Shown: one piece after another, positions 50,585-60,524 of the stretch
Numbering within the stretch: the first letter of the stretch is position 1
How the letters are laid out: every line of letters begins with the position of its first letter
From: Rhodoplanes sp.
Lineage (GTDB): Bacteria > Pseudomonadota > Alphaproteobacteria > Rhizobiales > Xanthobacteraceae
Assembly (NCBI RefSeq): GCF_013377085.1
Contig: NZ_JACAAX010000016.1
Location: forward strand, 57,824 to 121,823
DNA: 64,000 nt
Reading direction: 5' to 3'
Translations under genes and position numbers: made by a program
Notes under the pieces: generated by a model
Databases searched by the model: none
Told to the model about the DNA's origin: nothing
What the model saw: the letters and a program-made list of their open reading frames with translations, nothing else

Positions 50585-51193
50585 ATGCCTGTCATCCGTT
50601 CCATCCACCGGACAAAAAGCGAGATCTCCGTGACGCTTCGCCTGCACACCATCGTCGCCAGCACCCGCCCGGGCCGGGTCGGCCCCGTCGTCGCCCGCTG
50701 GTTCCACGACATCGCCAAGGCGCATGGCGGCTTCGACGCCCATCTTGTCGACCTCGCCGACTTCGCCCTGCCGATCTACGACGAGCCGAACCATCCGCGG
50801 ATGCGCAAGTACGAGCACGCCCACACCAAGGCGTGGAGCGAGAGCGTGGCGGCCGCCGACGCCTACGTGCTGGTGACGCCCGAGTACAATTTCGGCCCGA
50901 CGCCGGCGCTGCTGAATGCGCTGAACTTCGTCTACTCGGAGTGGGGCTACAAGCCGGCCGCCTTCGTCAGCTACGGCGGCGTCTCGGGCGGAATCCGCGC
51001 CGTGCAGATGACCAAGCTGATCCTCACCACGCTGAAGGTGATGCCGATCCTCGAGGCCGTCGTGGTCCCGTTCGTGGCGCAGCAGATCAAGGACGGCACC
51101 TTCACCCCGAACGACATCCAGAAGACGGCCTCCAAGGAGGTTCTCGACGAGCTGAAGAAGTGGGCCGAGGCGCTCAAGCCGCTGCGCGGGTGA
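50585..51193 (+). CDS. NAD(P)H-dependent FMN reductase family flavoprotein
   Basis: A 202-residue flavodoxin-like reductase. 'LHTIVASTRPGRVGPVVARW' is the FMN phosphate loop, 'TPEYNFGPTPALLNALNFV' the isoalloxazine loop with the Pro-Glu-Tyr-Asn motif, and 'YGGVSGGIRAVQ' the next loop. It probably reduces quinones, azo compounds or metals. Start: ATG at 50585 with AGGG near; GTG at 50630 would remove 15 residues and cannot be excluded. A family A repeat follows. Confidence 0.87.
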   Translation: MPVIRSIHRTKSEISVTLRLHTIVASTRPGRVGPVVARWFHDIAKAHGGFDAHLVDLADFALPIYDEPNHPRMRKYEHAHTKAWSESVAAADAYVLVTPEYNFGPTPALLNALNFVYSEWGYKPAAFVSYGGVSGGIRAVQMTKLILTTLKVMPILEAVVVPFVAQQIKDGTFTPNDIQKTASKEVLDELKKWAEALKPLRG

Positions 51194-51231
51194 GCGGACA
51201 GCGACCATAACAAAGCCGGACAGGAAACTCG

Positions 51232-51334
51232 GTCATTCCGGGACGGCGCGAAGCGCCGGACCCGGAATCCAGCCGAGAACGCCGAATGTGTTGCTGGATT
51301 CCGGGTTCGCGGCTTTGCTGCGCCCCGGAATGAC
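51232..51334. repeat. Palindromic intergenic repeat, family A, copy 3
   Basis: Almost identical in its ends to the copy at 3343-3447: GTCATTCCGGGACGGCGC first, CCCCGGAATGAC last, with GGAATCCAG/CTGGATTCC inside. It lies between convergent genes (FMN reductase and a small exported protein). Confidence 0.88.
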
Positions 51335-51360
51335 CGAGACCTGATCAGCCGGAGTTCGTG

Positions 51361-51609
51361 TCACCCCTTCGCATCGACGACGGCGCGGCAGGCCGGGCTG
51401 AGGCTGGGGCGGGCCTTCTTCAGGCAGGCGATGATCTGATCGACCCGCGGCGCCTCGGCGCCGCACAGCCGGAACACGTCGCTGGTGCAGGCGGCGCGCT
51501 GCTCCGGGACGGGCGCCGCCACGACGGGAGCGACGTTGCCGGCGAGCATCAGGGCGACGGCGAGGGCGAGACCGCAGGCGGACCGGATCCGGCGCGATCG
51601 GGGGGTCAT
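51361..51609 (-). CDS. Small exported four-Cys protein
   Basis: An 82-residue protein with a signal peptide ('GLALAVALMLAGNVAPVVA') and a mature part holding four Cys in 'ACTSDVFRLCGAEAPRVDQI' and 'ACLKKARPSLSPACRAV', a C-x8-C-x10-C-x14-C-like spacing recurrent in small Rhizobiales periplasmic proteins. The ATG at 51607-51609 has GGAGG upstream. Function unknown. Confidence 0.65.
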   Translation of the reverse strand: MTPRSRRIRSACGLALAVALMLAGNVAPVVAAPVPEQRAACTSDVFRLCGAEAPRVDQIIACLKKARPSLSPACRAVVDAKG

Positions 51610-51858
51610 GGCGGAGTCCTCCGCGGGCGCGGACACGGCCGGCCCATGCGACGTTTCACTTGGCCGTATCTAGCTCGGCTGCGCAGTCCGGTTCCGTGAG
51701 ACGGGTCACACGGCGACACGACTGGACCGCTCGTGGTCGGGTGCGTTCGGTCTCGCGTCCCGGACCCAGATCGCTCCCTCGCTCCCTCGCGCATGGCGCT
51801 CCCGCCGGGCCGGCAACCTGTGGCGAACCGGCCGCGGCGCGGCGGCGACCGGACCAAC

Positions 51859-51878
51859 TGGTTCCATTGACGGAACCA
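51859..51878. promoter_or_regulatory. Candidate GntR operator upstream of the dimethylmalate-like operon
   Basis: A perfect inverted repeat TGGTTCC-ATTGAC-GGAACCA, 25 bases before the ATG of the GntR gene at 51904. The position fits an autoregulatory operator of that gene; the target of the regulator is inferred. Confidence 0.6.
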
Positions 51879-51903
51879 GCGGCCGTTCCTAACGTGCCTC
51901 GCC

Positions 51904-52734
51904 ATGCCGACGCAACCGACCCCCCCGACCTCCGTCGCGTCACGCCGCCAGCGGCCGCGCGCGACGGCGATTGCGCCGCTGCACCATTACCACAACGTCC
52001 ATCTGGTGCTGCGGCAGCGCATCCTCGACGGACGCTATCCGCGCGGATCGCTGCTCGCCGGGGAACGCGACCTGGCGGCCGAGTTCGGCGTCGCCCGCGT
52101 CACGGTGCGCTCGGCGCTGGCGGCATTGCAGCGCGACGGCCTGATCCGGCGGGAGCAGGGCCGCGGCACCATCGTCACCGAGCCGGCGCCGGCCCCGAGC
52201 CGAAGCGACGCGGTCGACGCCTTCGACGTGTTGTTCGACAGCATCCTGTCGCTGGGCCTGCGCAGCCGGGCCCGCGTGCTGGAGTTCGGTCCGGTGGCGG
52301 CGGTGCCCGCCGTCGCCGCCGCGCTGCAGCTCGACGACGGGGCACCGGTGCTGCGCATCGTGCGCCAGCGCACCCTCGACCAGCGCCCGATCTCCTACAC
52401 GATGGCGTGGTTGCCGACCGCGCTGGGACGCGGCCTCGGCCGGCGCGAGCTGACGGCGCGCCCACTGCTGAGCTGGCTGAAGTCGCAGGGCGTGCGCGTC
52501 GAGCGCGCCGACGAGACGCTGTCGGCCTGCGCGGCCGAGCCGGCGGTCGCCGCCGAGCTCGACGTGCCGCTGGGCGCCCCGCTGCTGGAAGCGCGGCGCA
52601 CGCTGTTCGACGCCGCCGGCCGCCCGGTGATGCACTTCGTCGGCCGGTATCGGCCCGAACGCTACCAGTATCGACTGCAGCTCTCGCGTGAGCCCCGCGC
52701 CGCTCGCGTCGAGGTGATCTCCGAACGCGGCTGA
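51904..52734 (+). CDS. GntR-family regulator (UTRA subfamily)
   Basis: A 276-residue GntR/HutC-type regulator. The winged helix is seen in 'RILDGRYPRGSLLAGERDLA' and 'FGVARVTVRSALAALQRDGL'; the UTRA effector domain runs from about 105 ('LFDSILSLGLRSRARVLEFG') to the final 'MHFVGRYRPERYQYRLQ'. It opens an apparent operon with a Bug receptor, a lyase and a LeuCD-like hydratase. A palindrome at 51859-51878 is its likely operator. The effector could be the operon's substrate. Confidence 0.87.
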   Translation: MPTQPTPPTSVASRRQRPRATAIAPLHHYHNVHLVLRQRILDGRYPRGSLLAGERDLAAEFGVARVTVRSALAALQRDGLIRREQGRGTIVTEPAPAPSRSDAVDAFDVLFDSILSLGLRSRARVLEFGPVAAVPAVAAALQLDDGAPVLRIVRQRTLDQRPISYTMAWLPTALGRGLGRRELTARPLLSWLKSQGVRVERADETLSACAAEPAVAAELDVPLGAPLLEARRTLFDAAGRPVMHFVGRYRPERYQYRLQLSREPRAARVEVISERG

Positions 52735-52770
52735 CCGGCACGGCCTGTCCCCCCAACACCCAACGAGCGG

Positions 52771-53754
52771 ATGTTCCCGATGAAATCCCTCCTCGTCTCC
52801 TGGCTGGCCGCCGCATCGCTGCTGGCCGCCGCGCCGCCGCCGGCCGCCCAGGCCCAGAGCGTGTCGACCAGCCCGATGAAGCTCATCGTCGGCGCCTCGC
52901 CCGGTGGCAGCACCGACATGCTGGCGCGCGGCATCGCCGACGAGCTGGGCAGGGCGATGGGCCGGCCCGTGGTCGTCGAGAACAAGGCGGGCGCCGGCGG
53001 CAAGCTGGCGGCGCTCGAGGTGGCGCGGTCCACCCCCGACGGCACCACGCTGCTGGTGTCGTTCACCAGCCACACGATCAACGCCGCCCTGTTCCGCAAG
53101 CCGGGCTACGATCCGGTCGCCGACTTCACGCCGATCACGCTGCTGGCCAAGGTGTCGAGCGTGCTGGTGGCGCGGCCGGACCATCCGGCCAAGGACCTGC
53201 GCGACCTGGCCGCCCGCGCCAAGACCGACGGCCAGGACCTGGTGTTCGCGATCGGCGGCACCGGATCGTCGCTGCACATGGACACCTACGAGTTCGCCGC
53301 CGCCACCGGGCTCAAGGTGACCCAAGTGCCGTTCAAGGGCACGTCGCCGGCCGTGACCGACGTGATGGCCGGCCATGTCGACCTGATGTTCGCGCCGGTC
53401 GGCACCACCCGGACGCTGCTGGAGGCCGGCAAGCTGCGGGCGCTGGCCGTGACCGGGCCGACGCGCGTGCCGGTGCTGGCCCAGACGCCGCCGATCACCG
53501 ACGCGGTGCCGAACTACACCAGCAATCAGGGCTGGTTCGGCGTGCTGGGGCCGGCCGGGATGCCGCCCGAGCTGACCGCCCGGATCCACGCCGGCATCCT
53601 CAAGGCGCTGAGCGACTCCAAGCTGAGGGCGCGCCTGGAGGCGGACGGCAGCATCGTCGACGGCAGCGGGACGGAGGCCTTCACGGCTTTCCTCGAATCG
53701 GACCTGAAGCACCGGGTGTCGCAGGTCAAGGCCTTCGGCATCGAGCCCGAATGA
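52771..53754 (+). CDS. Bug/TctC-family periplasmic solute receptor
   Basis: A 327-residue receptor with a signal peptide ('LLVSWLAAASLLAAAPPP', cleavage near 'AQAQS'). The ligand loops are 'MKLIVGASPGGSTDMLARGI' and 'VENKAGAGGKLAALEVA'. It lies 37 bases after the GntR gene and 18 bases before the lyase gene, strongly suggesting that it captures the acid degraded by this operon. No membrane TctAB genes are present. Confidence 0.87.
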   Translation: MFPMKSLLVSWLAAASLLAAAPPPAAQAQSVSTSPMKLIVGASPGGSTDMLARGIADELGRAMGRPVVVENKAGAGGKLAALEVARSTPDGTTLLVSFTSHTINAALFRKPGYDPVADFTPITLLAKVSSVLVARPDHPAKDLRDLAARAKTDGQDLVFAIGGTGSSLHMDTYEFAAATGLKVTQVPFKGTSPAVTDVMAGHVDLMFAPVGTTRTLLEAGKLRALAVTGPTRVPVLAQTPPITDAVPNYTSNQGWFGVLGPAGMPPELTARIHAGILKALSDSKLRARLEADGSIVDGSGTEAFTAFLESDLKHRVSQVKAFGIEPE

Positions 53755-53772
53755 GCACGCGAGGACAAACAC

Positions 53773-54672
53773 ATGCGTAAGACCACCCGGCTCAAGGAGC
53801 TGATCCTGGCCCCCGACCTCTTGGTGATGCCCGGCGCCTTCGACCCGCTCTCGGCGCGGATCGTCCAGGAGGCCGGCTTCGCGGCCGTGCAGTGCTCGGG
53901 CTTCGCCATGTCGGGCACGTATCTGGGACTGCCGGACTACAGCTTCCTGTCGTTCTCGGACATGCTGGCCATCACCCAGCGGATGGTCGACGCGGTCGCG
54001 CTGCCCGTGATGGCCGACGGCGACACCGGCTTCGGCAACGCCGTCAACGCCTGGTACACGGTGCGCGCCTTCGAGCGCGTCGGCGCCGCCGGCATCAACA
54101 TCGAGGACCAGGTGATGCCGAAGCGCTGCGGCCACCTGGACGGTAAGACCATCGTGCCGCTCGACGAAGCGGTGGCGAAGATCCGCGCCTGCGCCGAGGC
54201 GCGCACCGATCCCGACTTCGTCATCAACGCCCGCACCGACGCGCTCGCCGTGGCCGGCATCGACGAGGTGATCCGCCGCGGCAACGCCTATCTGGAGGCC
54301 GGCGCCACCATGGTGTTCATCGACGGCATGACGTCGAAGGCGCTGACCGAGCAGGCGGTGCGCGCGATCCGCGGGCCGGTCGCCATCAATCTGGTCGAGG
54401 GCGGGCGCTCGCCGCGCGACTTCGGCTTCGCCGAGATGCAGGCGATCGGGGTGGCGCGCGTCAGCCTGCCGCTGACCACGGTGCTGGGCGCCATCCAGGG
54501 CATGCGGCAGGCGCTGGCGGCGCTTCGCCAGCACGGCGGCATCGCCGGCAGCGCCGGGCTGGTGGCGCCGTTCGACGACCTCAAGCATCTGGTCGGCTTC
54601 GACGAGGTGTTCGCGCTGGAGAAGCGCCACCTCGCCGGGCTTCGTCCCGAACCGCAGACCGCCGGGAGCTGA
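53773..54672 (+). CDS. Isocitrate lyase/PEP mutase superfamily C-C lyase (dimethylmalate- or methylisocitrate-lyase-like)
   Basis: A 299-residue barrel enzyme of the isocitrate-lyase/PEP-mutase superfamily. It has 'VMPGAFDPLSARIVQEAGF' at the start, the Mg site in 'VMADGDTGFGNAVNAW', and the catalytic loop Cys in 'INIEDQVMPKRCGHLDGK'; 'VINARTDA' and 'INLVEGGRSP' follow. Candidates in this family with a LeuCD-like partner include 2,3-dimethylmalate lyase, which yields propionate and pyruvate, and methylisocitrate lyase. The gene joins tightly to its neighbours (gap 18 before, 7 after). Substrate is inferred from context. Confidence 0.8.
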   Translation: MRKTTRLKELILAPDLLVMPGAFDPLSARIVQEAGFAAVQCSGFAMSGTYLGLPDYSFLSFSDMLAITQRMVDAVALPVMADGDTGFGNAVNAWYTVRAFERVGAAGINIEDQVMPKRCGHLDGKTIVPLDEAVAKIRACAEARTDPDFVINARTDALAVAGIDEVIRRGNAYLEAGATMVFIDGMTSKALTEQAVRAIRGPVAINLVEGGRSPRDFGFAEMQAIGVARVSLPLTTVLGAIQGMRQALAALRQHGGIAGSAGLVAPFDDLKHLVGFDEVFALEKRHLAGLRPEPQTAGS

Positions 54673-54679
54673 GGCCACC

Positions 54680-56086
54680 ATGGCAGGCCGCACCGTCATC
54701 GACCGGATCTGGGACGCCCATGTCGTCGCCGAGCTCGGCGGCGGCCGCGCGCTCCTGCACATCGACCGCATCTTTCTGCACGAGCGCATGGGACCGGCGC
54801 TCTTGGGCGGGCTCGCCGCCGCCGGGCGGCGGCCGGCGCAGCCCGGCCTCGTGTTCGGCGTGATGGACCACACCGTCGACACCAAGCCGACCCGCAGCGA
54901 GAGCACGGCCGGCGGCGGTACCTTCATCGAGACCTTCCGCCAGCGCATCGCGCAGGCGGGCATCCGGGCCTTCGATCTCGACGACCCGCGCCAGGGCATC
55001 GTCCACGTGGTGTCGCCCGAGCAGGGCATCGCGCTGCCGGGCTGCACGCTGGTCTGTCCCGACAGCCACACCTGCACGCTGGGCGGTATCGGCGCGCTCG
55101 CCTGGGGCATCGGCTCGACCGAGGGCGAGCACGCGGTGGCGACCCAGACGCTGGTGCGACCGGCGCCACGCCGCATGCAGATCCGCTTCGACGGCCGCCT
55201 GGGCGCCGGCGTCGGCGCCAAGGATCTGGTCCTGGCGCTGATCGCGCGCTTCGGCGTCGAGGGAGGCCAGGGCTGCGCCATCGAGTTCACGGGCGAGGCG
55301 GTGCGGGCGCTCGGCATCGAGAGCCGGCTGACCCTGTGCAACATGACGGTCGAGTTCGGCGCTTGGACCGGGCTGGTCGCGCCGGACGACACCACCATCG
55401 ACTGGATCGCCGGCCGACCCTTCGCGCCCGAGGGAGCCGTGTGGGACCGGGCGGTCGCGCATTGGCGCACCCTCGTCTCCGACGACGATGCAGTGTGGGA
55501 CGAGACGCGCAGCATCGACGCCTCGACGCTGGCGCCGCAGCTCACCTGGGGCACCAGCCCCGAGCAGGCCGTGGCGATCGATCAGGCCGTGCCGGATCCC
55601 GCCGACGCGCCCGACCGGCAGCGCCGCGCCGCCATGGAGCGGGCGCTCGCCTACATGGACCTGCAGCCCGGCGCGCCGCTGCTCGGCACGCCGATCGAGG
55701 CCGCCTTCATCGGCTCCTGCACCAACAGCCGCCTGCCGGATCTGCGCGAGGCCGCCGCGGTTTTGCGCGGGCGAAAAGTCGCGGTCGGCCTGAAAGCTTT
55801 GGTTGTTCCGGGATCCATGCAGGTGCGTGCCGCCGCCGAGGCGGAGGGGCTCGACCGCATCTTCACCGAGGCCGGCTTCGAGTGGCGCAAGAGCGGCTGC
55901 TCGCTGTGCTTCTTCAGCGGCGCCGACGATTTCGGCGGCGCGAGGCGGGTGATCAGCACCACCAACCGCAATTTCGAGGGCCGCCAGGGGCCGGGCGTGC
56001 GCACGCACCTCGCCAGCCCGGCGACCGTGGCCGCCTCGGCGATCGCCGGGCGCATCGCCGACGCGCGGGTCATCGAGAGGATCTGA
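54680..56086 (+). CDS. Aconitase-superfamily hydratase, large subunit (LeuC/dimethylmaleate hydratase-like)
   Basis: A 468-residue [4Fe-4S] (de)hydratase large subunit. The three cluster cysteines are C347 in 'FIGSCTNSR' and C407/C410 in 'KSGCSLCFFSG'; 'CPDSHTCTLGGIGALAWGIG' and 'STTNRNFEGRQGPG' are the usual substrate and His/Arg regions. It resembles LeuC but is not in a leu operon: the neighbours are a lyase and a Bug receptor. With the lyase this fits hydration of an unsaturated dicarboxylate followed by C-C cleavage. GAGGCC precedes the ATG. Confidence 0.85.
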   Translation: MAGRTVIDRIWDAHVVAELGGGRALLHIDRIFLHERMGPALLGGLAAAGRRPAQPGLVFGVMDHTVDTKPTRSESTAGGGTFIETFRQRIAQAGIRAFDLDDPRQGIVHVVSPEQGIALPGCTLVCPDSHTCTLGGIGALAWGIGSTEGEHAVATQTLVRPAPRRMQIRFDGRLGAGVGAKDLVLALIARFGVEGGQGCAIEFTGEAVRALGIESRLTLCNMTVEFGAWTGLVAPDDTTIDWIAGRPFAPEGAVWDRAVAHWRTLVSDDDAVWDETRSIDASTLAPQLTWGTSPEQAVAIDQAVPDPADAPDRQRRAAMERALAYMDLQPGAPLLGTPIEAAFIGSCTNSRLPDLREAAAVLRGRKVAVGLKALVVPGSMQVRAAAEAEGLDRIFTEAGFEWRKSGCSLCFFSGADDFGGARRVISTTNRNFEGRQGPGVRTHLASPATVAASAIAGRIADARVIERI

Positions 56087-56089
56087 GCC

Positions 56090-56707
56090 ATGGAACCGCT
56101 GCTCCGGGTCGAGGGCATCGCGGCGCCGCTGCTGCGCCCGAACATCGACACCGACATCATCATCCCGTCGCGCGAGATCACCTCGCCCGAGCGCACCGGC
56201 TTCGCCGACAAGCTGTTCGCGCCCTGGCGCTATCTCGATGGCGCCCGGCGCGAGAACCCCGACTTCGTGCTCAACCGCGACCCGTTCCGCCGCGCCAAAA
56301 TCCTGATCGCCGGCGAAAACTTCGGCTGCGGCTCGTCGCGCGAGATGGCGGTCTGGGCGCTGCACCAGTTCGGCATCCGCTGCGTGATCGCCCCGTCCTT
56401 CGGCGCCATCTTCCGCAACAACTGCCTGCGCAACGCGCTGCTGCCGGTCGAGCTGCCGGAGGCGGACGTGCTGGCCCTGGCTTCCGCCGCCGAAGCCGCA
56501 CCGCTTCACCTCGTGGTCGACCTGCAGGCCTGCGAGATCCGGGGCTTCGACGAGCGTCCGCTGCCCTTCGCCATCGACGCCGACGAGCGCGAAGGCCTGT
56601 TGTCGGGCCTGGACGCGATCGACCTCACCTTGCGCCACCGCGGCGCGATCGAGGCCTTCCAGGCGCGCGACCGGCAGGACCGACCCTGGATCTGGCGGCC
56701 GCGCTGA
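56090..56707 (+). CDS. Aconitase-superfamily hydratase, small subunit (LeuD-like)
   Basis: A 205-residue swivel-domain partner of the large subunit at 54680. Typical residues are 'NIDTDIIIPSREITS' near the start, 'ILIAGENFGCGSSREMAVWA' (the LeuD loop) and 'FRNNCLRNALLPVELPEA'. It follows the large subunit by three bases, so translation is coupled. It is a little longer than isopropylmalate isomerase small subunits specialised for other acids. Together they form one hydratase. Confidence 0.87.
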   Translation: MEPLLRVEGIAAPLLRPNIDTDIIIPSREITSPERTGFADKLFAPWRYLDGARRENPDFVLNRDPFRRAKILIAGENFGCGSSREMAVWALHQFGIRCVIAPSFGAIFRNNCLRNALLPVELPEADVLALASAAEAAPLHLVVDLQACEIRGFDERPLPFAIDADEREGLLSGLDAIDLTLRHRGAIEAFQARDRQDRPWIWRPR

Positions 56708-56857
56708 CGCGGAGCACGGGCTCCGACGCGGCCCTGATTCGCCGCCCGGATTCGCCCATGCCCGCCCCGTACGTCGACGTGTGCCGGCGGCAGCTTGCGG
56801 CTATACTCCGGCCCGTCAAGGGGCGGGGCGGCCGCGGCGCCGGACCAGGGAAGCAGC

Positions 56858-58725
<1,868 letters not shown>

Positions 58726-58729
<4 letters not shown>

Positions 58730-59130
58730 CGCATATTCTCGTCGTCGAGGACACCGAGGACAATCGCCGCATTCTTCGCGATCTGCTCACCCATGCCGGC
58801 TTCACGCTGACCGAGGCCGGCGACGGCGAGCGCGGCGTCGCGCTGGCGTTGTCCGAGAAGCCGGACCTGATCCTGATGGACATGCAGCTCCCGATCGTCG
58901 ACGGCTATGACGCGGCGCGCCGCATCAAGGCCGATCCGGCGATGGCGAAGACCCCGATCGTTGCCGTGACGTCCTACGCGCTGTCCGGCGACGAGGAGAA
59001 AGCCCGCGCCGCCGGCTGCGACGCCTATGTGGCCAAGCCCTTCAGCCCACGCCAGCTCCTCGCCACGGTGAAGGAGCTTTTGGCGCGCGAGACCCCGGCC
59101 GGGCCAGCGAAGGGTATCGATCGTGGATGA
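58726..59130 (+). CDS. Single-domain response regulator (DivK/CheY-like)
   Basis: A 134-residue receiver without an output domain. Phospho-acceptor Asp is in 'ILMDMQLPIVDGYDAARRI', acidic pocket in 'HILVVEDTEDNRRILRDLL', and Lys in 'AYVAKPFSPRQLLATV'. The overall pattern is like DivK. It overlaps the kinase gene by 4 bases and probably receives its phosphate; the output then acts by protein contact. A family D repeat follows. Confidence 0.88.
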
Positions 59131-59151
59131 CGCCGCGCAGTGCTCGATACT

Positions 59152-59313
59152 TTCACCCTCCCCTGGAGGGGGAGGGTCGGGCGTGCGCGTCAGCGCGCGA
59201 CCGGGGTGGGGTGAAGCCCCAAACGCCGGCTTCGCCGATCACCCCCTCCCGGACCGCTTCGCGGTCCGACCTCCCCGGCGCGGCTCCGCCGCGCTGCCCA
59301 GGGGGAGGTGAAG
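59152..59313. repeat. Palindromic intergenic repeat, family D, copy 3
   Basis: Bounded by TTCACCCTCCCCTGGAGGGG and CCCAGGGGGAGGTGAAGC, with GCGCGgcgGCTCCGCCGCGC-type inner arms and the family centre CTTCGCCGATCACCCCCTCCC. It separates the single-domain response regulator from the receiver-cyclase gene, where it may reduce read-through. Confidence 0.85.
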
Positions 59314-59323
59314 CGGGCCTCCC

Positions 59324-60466
59324 ATGCACGATCCGCCCAAAATTCTCGCCGTGGACGATGCCCCGGAGAATCTGGAGATTCTTCGCACGCGCCTGGAGGC
59401 GCGCGGCTACCAGGTGATCACGGCGGCCGACGGCGAGGAGGGCCTTTTGCGCGCCCGTGCCGAGGCGCCCGATCTCGTGCTGCTCGACGTCATGATGCCG
59501 AAGCTCGACGGCATCGCGGTGCTGAAAGTACTCAAGGCCGACGCGACGCTGCGCTTCGTGCCGGTCGTGCTGGTGACGGCCAAGGCCGACAGTCGCGACG
59601 TGGTGGCCGGGCTGGAGGCGGGCGCCGACGACTATCTGACAAAGCCGTTCGACCAGGCGGCGCTGGTCGCGCGCGTGCGCTCGCTCCTGCGCATCAAGGC
59701 GCTCAACGATCTCTCCCAGGCGCAGGCGGCCCAGCTCGCCGAGCAGGCCGAGGCGCTCGCCGCCGCCAACCGCTCGCTGGAGGCGCGCGTCGCCGCCCAG
59801 GTCGCCGAGATCGAGCGGATCGGCCGGCTGCGGCGTTTCCTGCCGCCGCAGATCGCCGAGCTGGTGTCGCGCAGCGACGACCCGACCGTGCTCGACAGCC
59901 ACCGGCGCGAGATCACGGTGGTGTGCTGCGACCTGCGCGGCTTCACGGTGCTGACCGAGACGTCCGAGCCCGAGGACGTGATGGCGGTGCTGCGCGAGTA
60001 TCACGAGACCGTCGGCGAGCTGATCTTCCGCCGCGAGGGCACGCTCGAGCGTTTCGCCGGCGACGGCGTGATGGTGATCTTCAACGACCCCCTGCCCTGC
60101 CCCGACCATGCGGCGCGCGGCGTCAGGCTCGCCTTGGAGATGCGCGATGCGATGGCGCAGCTCGGCGAGGCCTGGCGCAAGCGTGGCCACGAGATCGGCT
60201 TCGGCGCGTCGGTCGCGCTCGGCTATGCGACGCTCGGCGAGATCGGCTTCGACCGCCGCCGCGAATACACGGCGATCGGCAGCGTGGTCAGCCTCGCCCA
60301 CCGGCTGTGCGCGGCGGCGCGGCCCGGCCAAGTGCTGATCAGCCAGCGGGTGCTCGCCGAGGTCGAGGCCGACTGCGAGGTCGCTGCGATCGGCGCGCTC
60401 GAGCTGAAGGGATTCCAGCGGCCGGTGCCGGCCTACGATGCGCTGCGCTGGCGCACGCCGCCGTGA
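59324..60466 (+). CDS. Receiver-domain class III adenylate/guanylate cyclase
   Basis: A 380-residue protein with an N-terminal receiver (phospho-Asp in 'LLDVMMPKLDGIAVLKVL', Lys in 'YLTKPFDQAALVARV'), a coiled-coil linker (about 130-180), and a C-terminal class III cyclase: metal Asps in 'VVCCDLRGFTVLTE' and 'RFAGDGVMVIFND'. The transition-state helix reads 'GSVVSLAHRL', with Ser where family members usually have Asn. The normal lysine for purine binding is Arg in 'LERFAGDG'. Activity is likely but not certain. cAMP output under receiver control is inferred; the kinase 0.6 kb upstream is a plausible partner. Confidence 0.85.
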   Translation: MHDPPKILAVDDAPENLEILRTRLEARGYQVITAADGEEGLLRARAEAPDLVLLDVMMPKLDGIAVLKVLKADATLRFVPVVLVTAKADSRDVVAGLEAGADDYLTKPFDQAALVARVRSLLRIKALNDLSQAQAAQLAEQAEALAAANRSLEARVAAQVAEIERIGRLRRFLPPQIAELVSRSDDPTVLDSHRREITVVCCDLRGFTVLTETSEPEDVMAVLREYHETVGELIFRREGTLERFAGDGVMVIFNDPLPCPDHAARGVRLALEMRDAMAQLGEAWRKRGHEIGFGASVALGYATLGEIGFDRRREYTAIGSVVSLAHRLCAAARPGQVLISQRVLAEVEADCEVAAIGALELKGFQRPVPAYDALRWRTPP

Positions 60467-60524
60467 CCACCGGTCCGCGGCTTGCATAAGGTGGGTTCTG
60501 TCTCGAATCGGACACGGCGGGGCG

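Noticed and set aside
48921..51193. Genomic island at the tRNA-Pro gene
   Set aside because: No integrase, no direct repeat of the tRNA 3' end, and GC of the following genes matches the rest of the window.
51940..55554. 1204-codon minus-strand ORF opposite the GntR-Bug-lyase-LeuC genes
   Set aside because: Antisense shadow of several recognised plus-strand genes with normal operon spacing.
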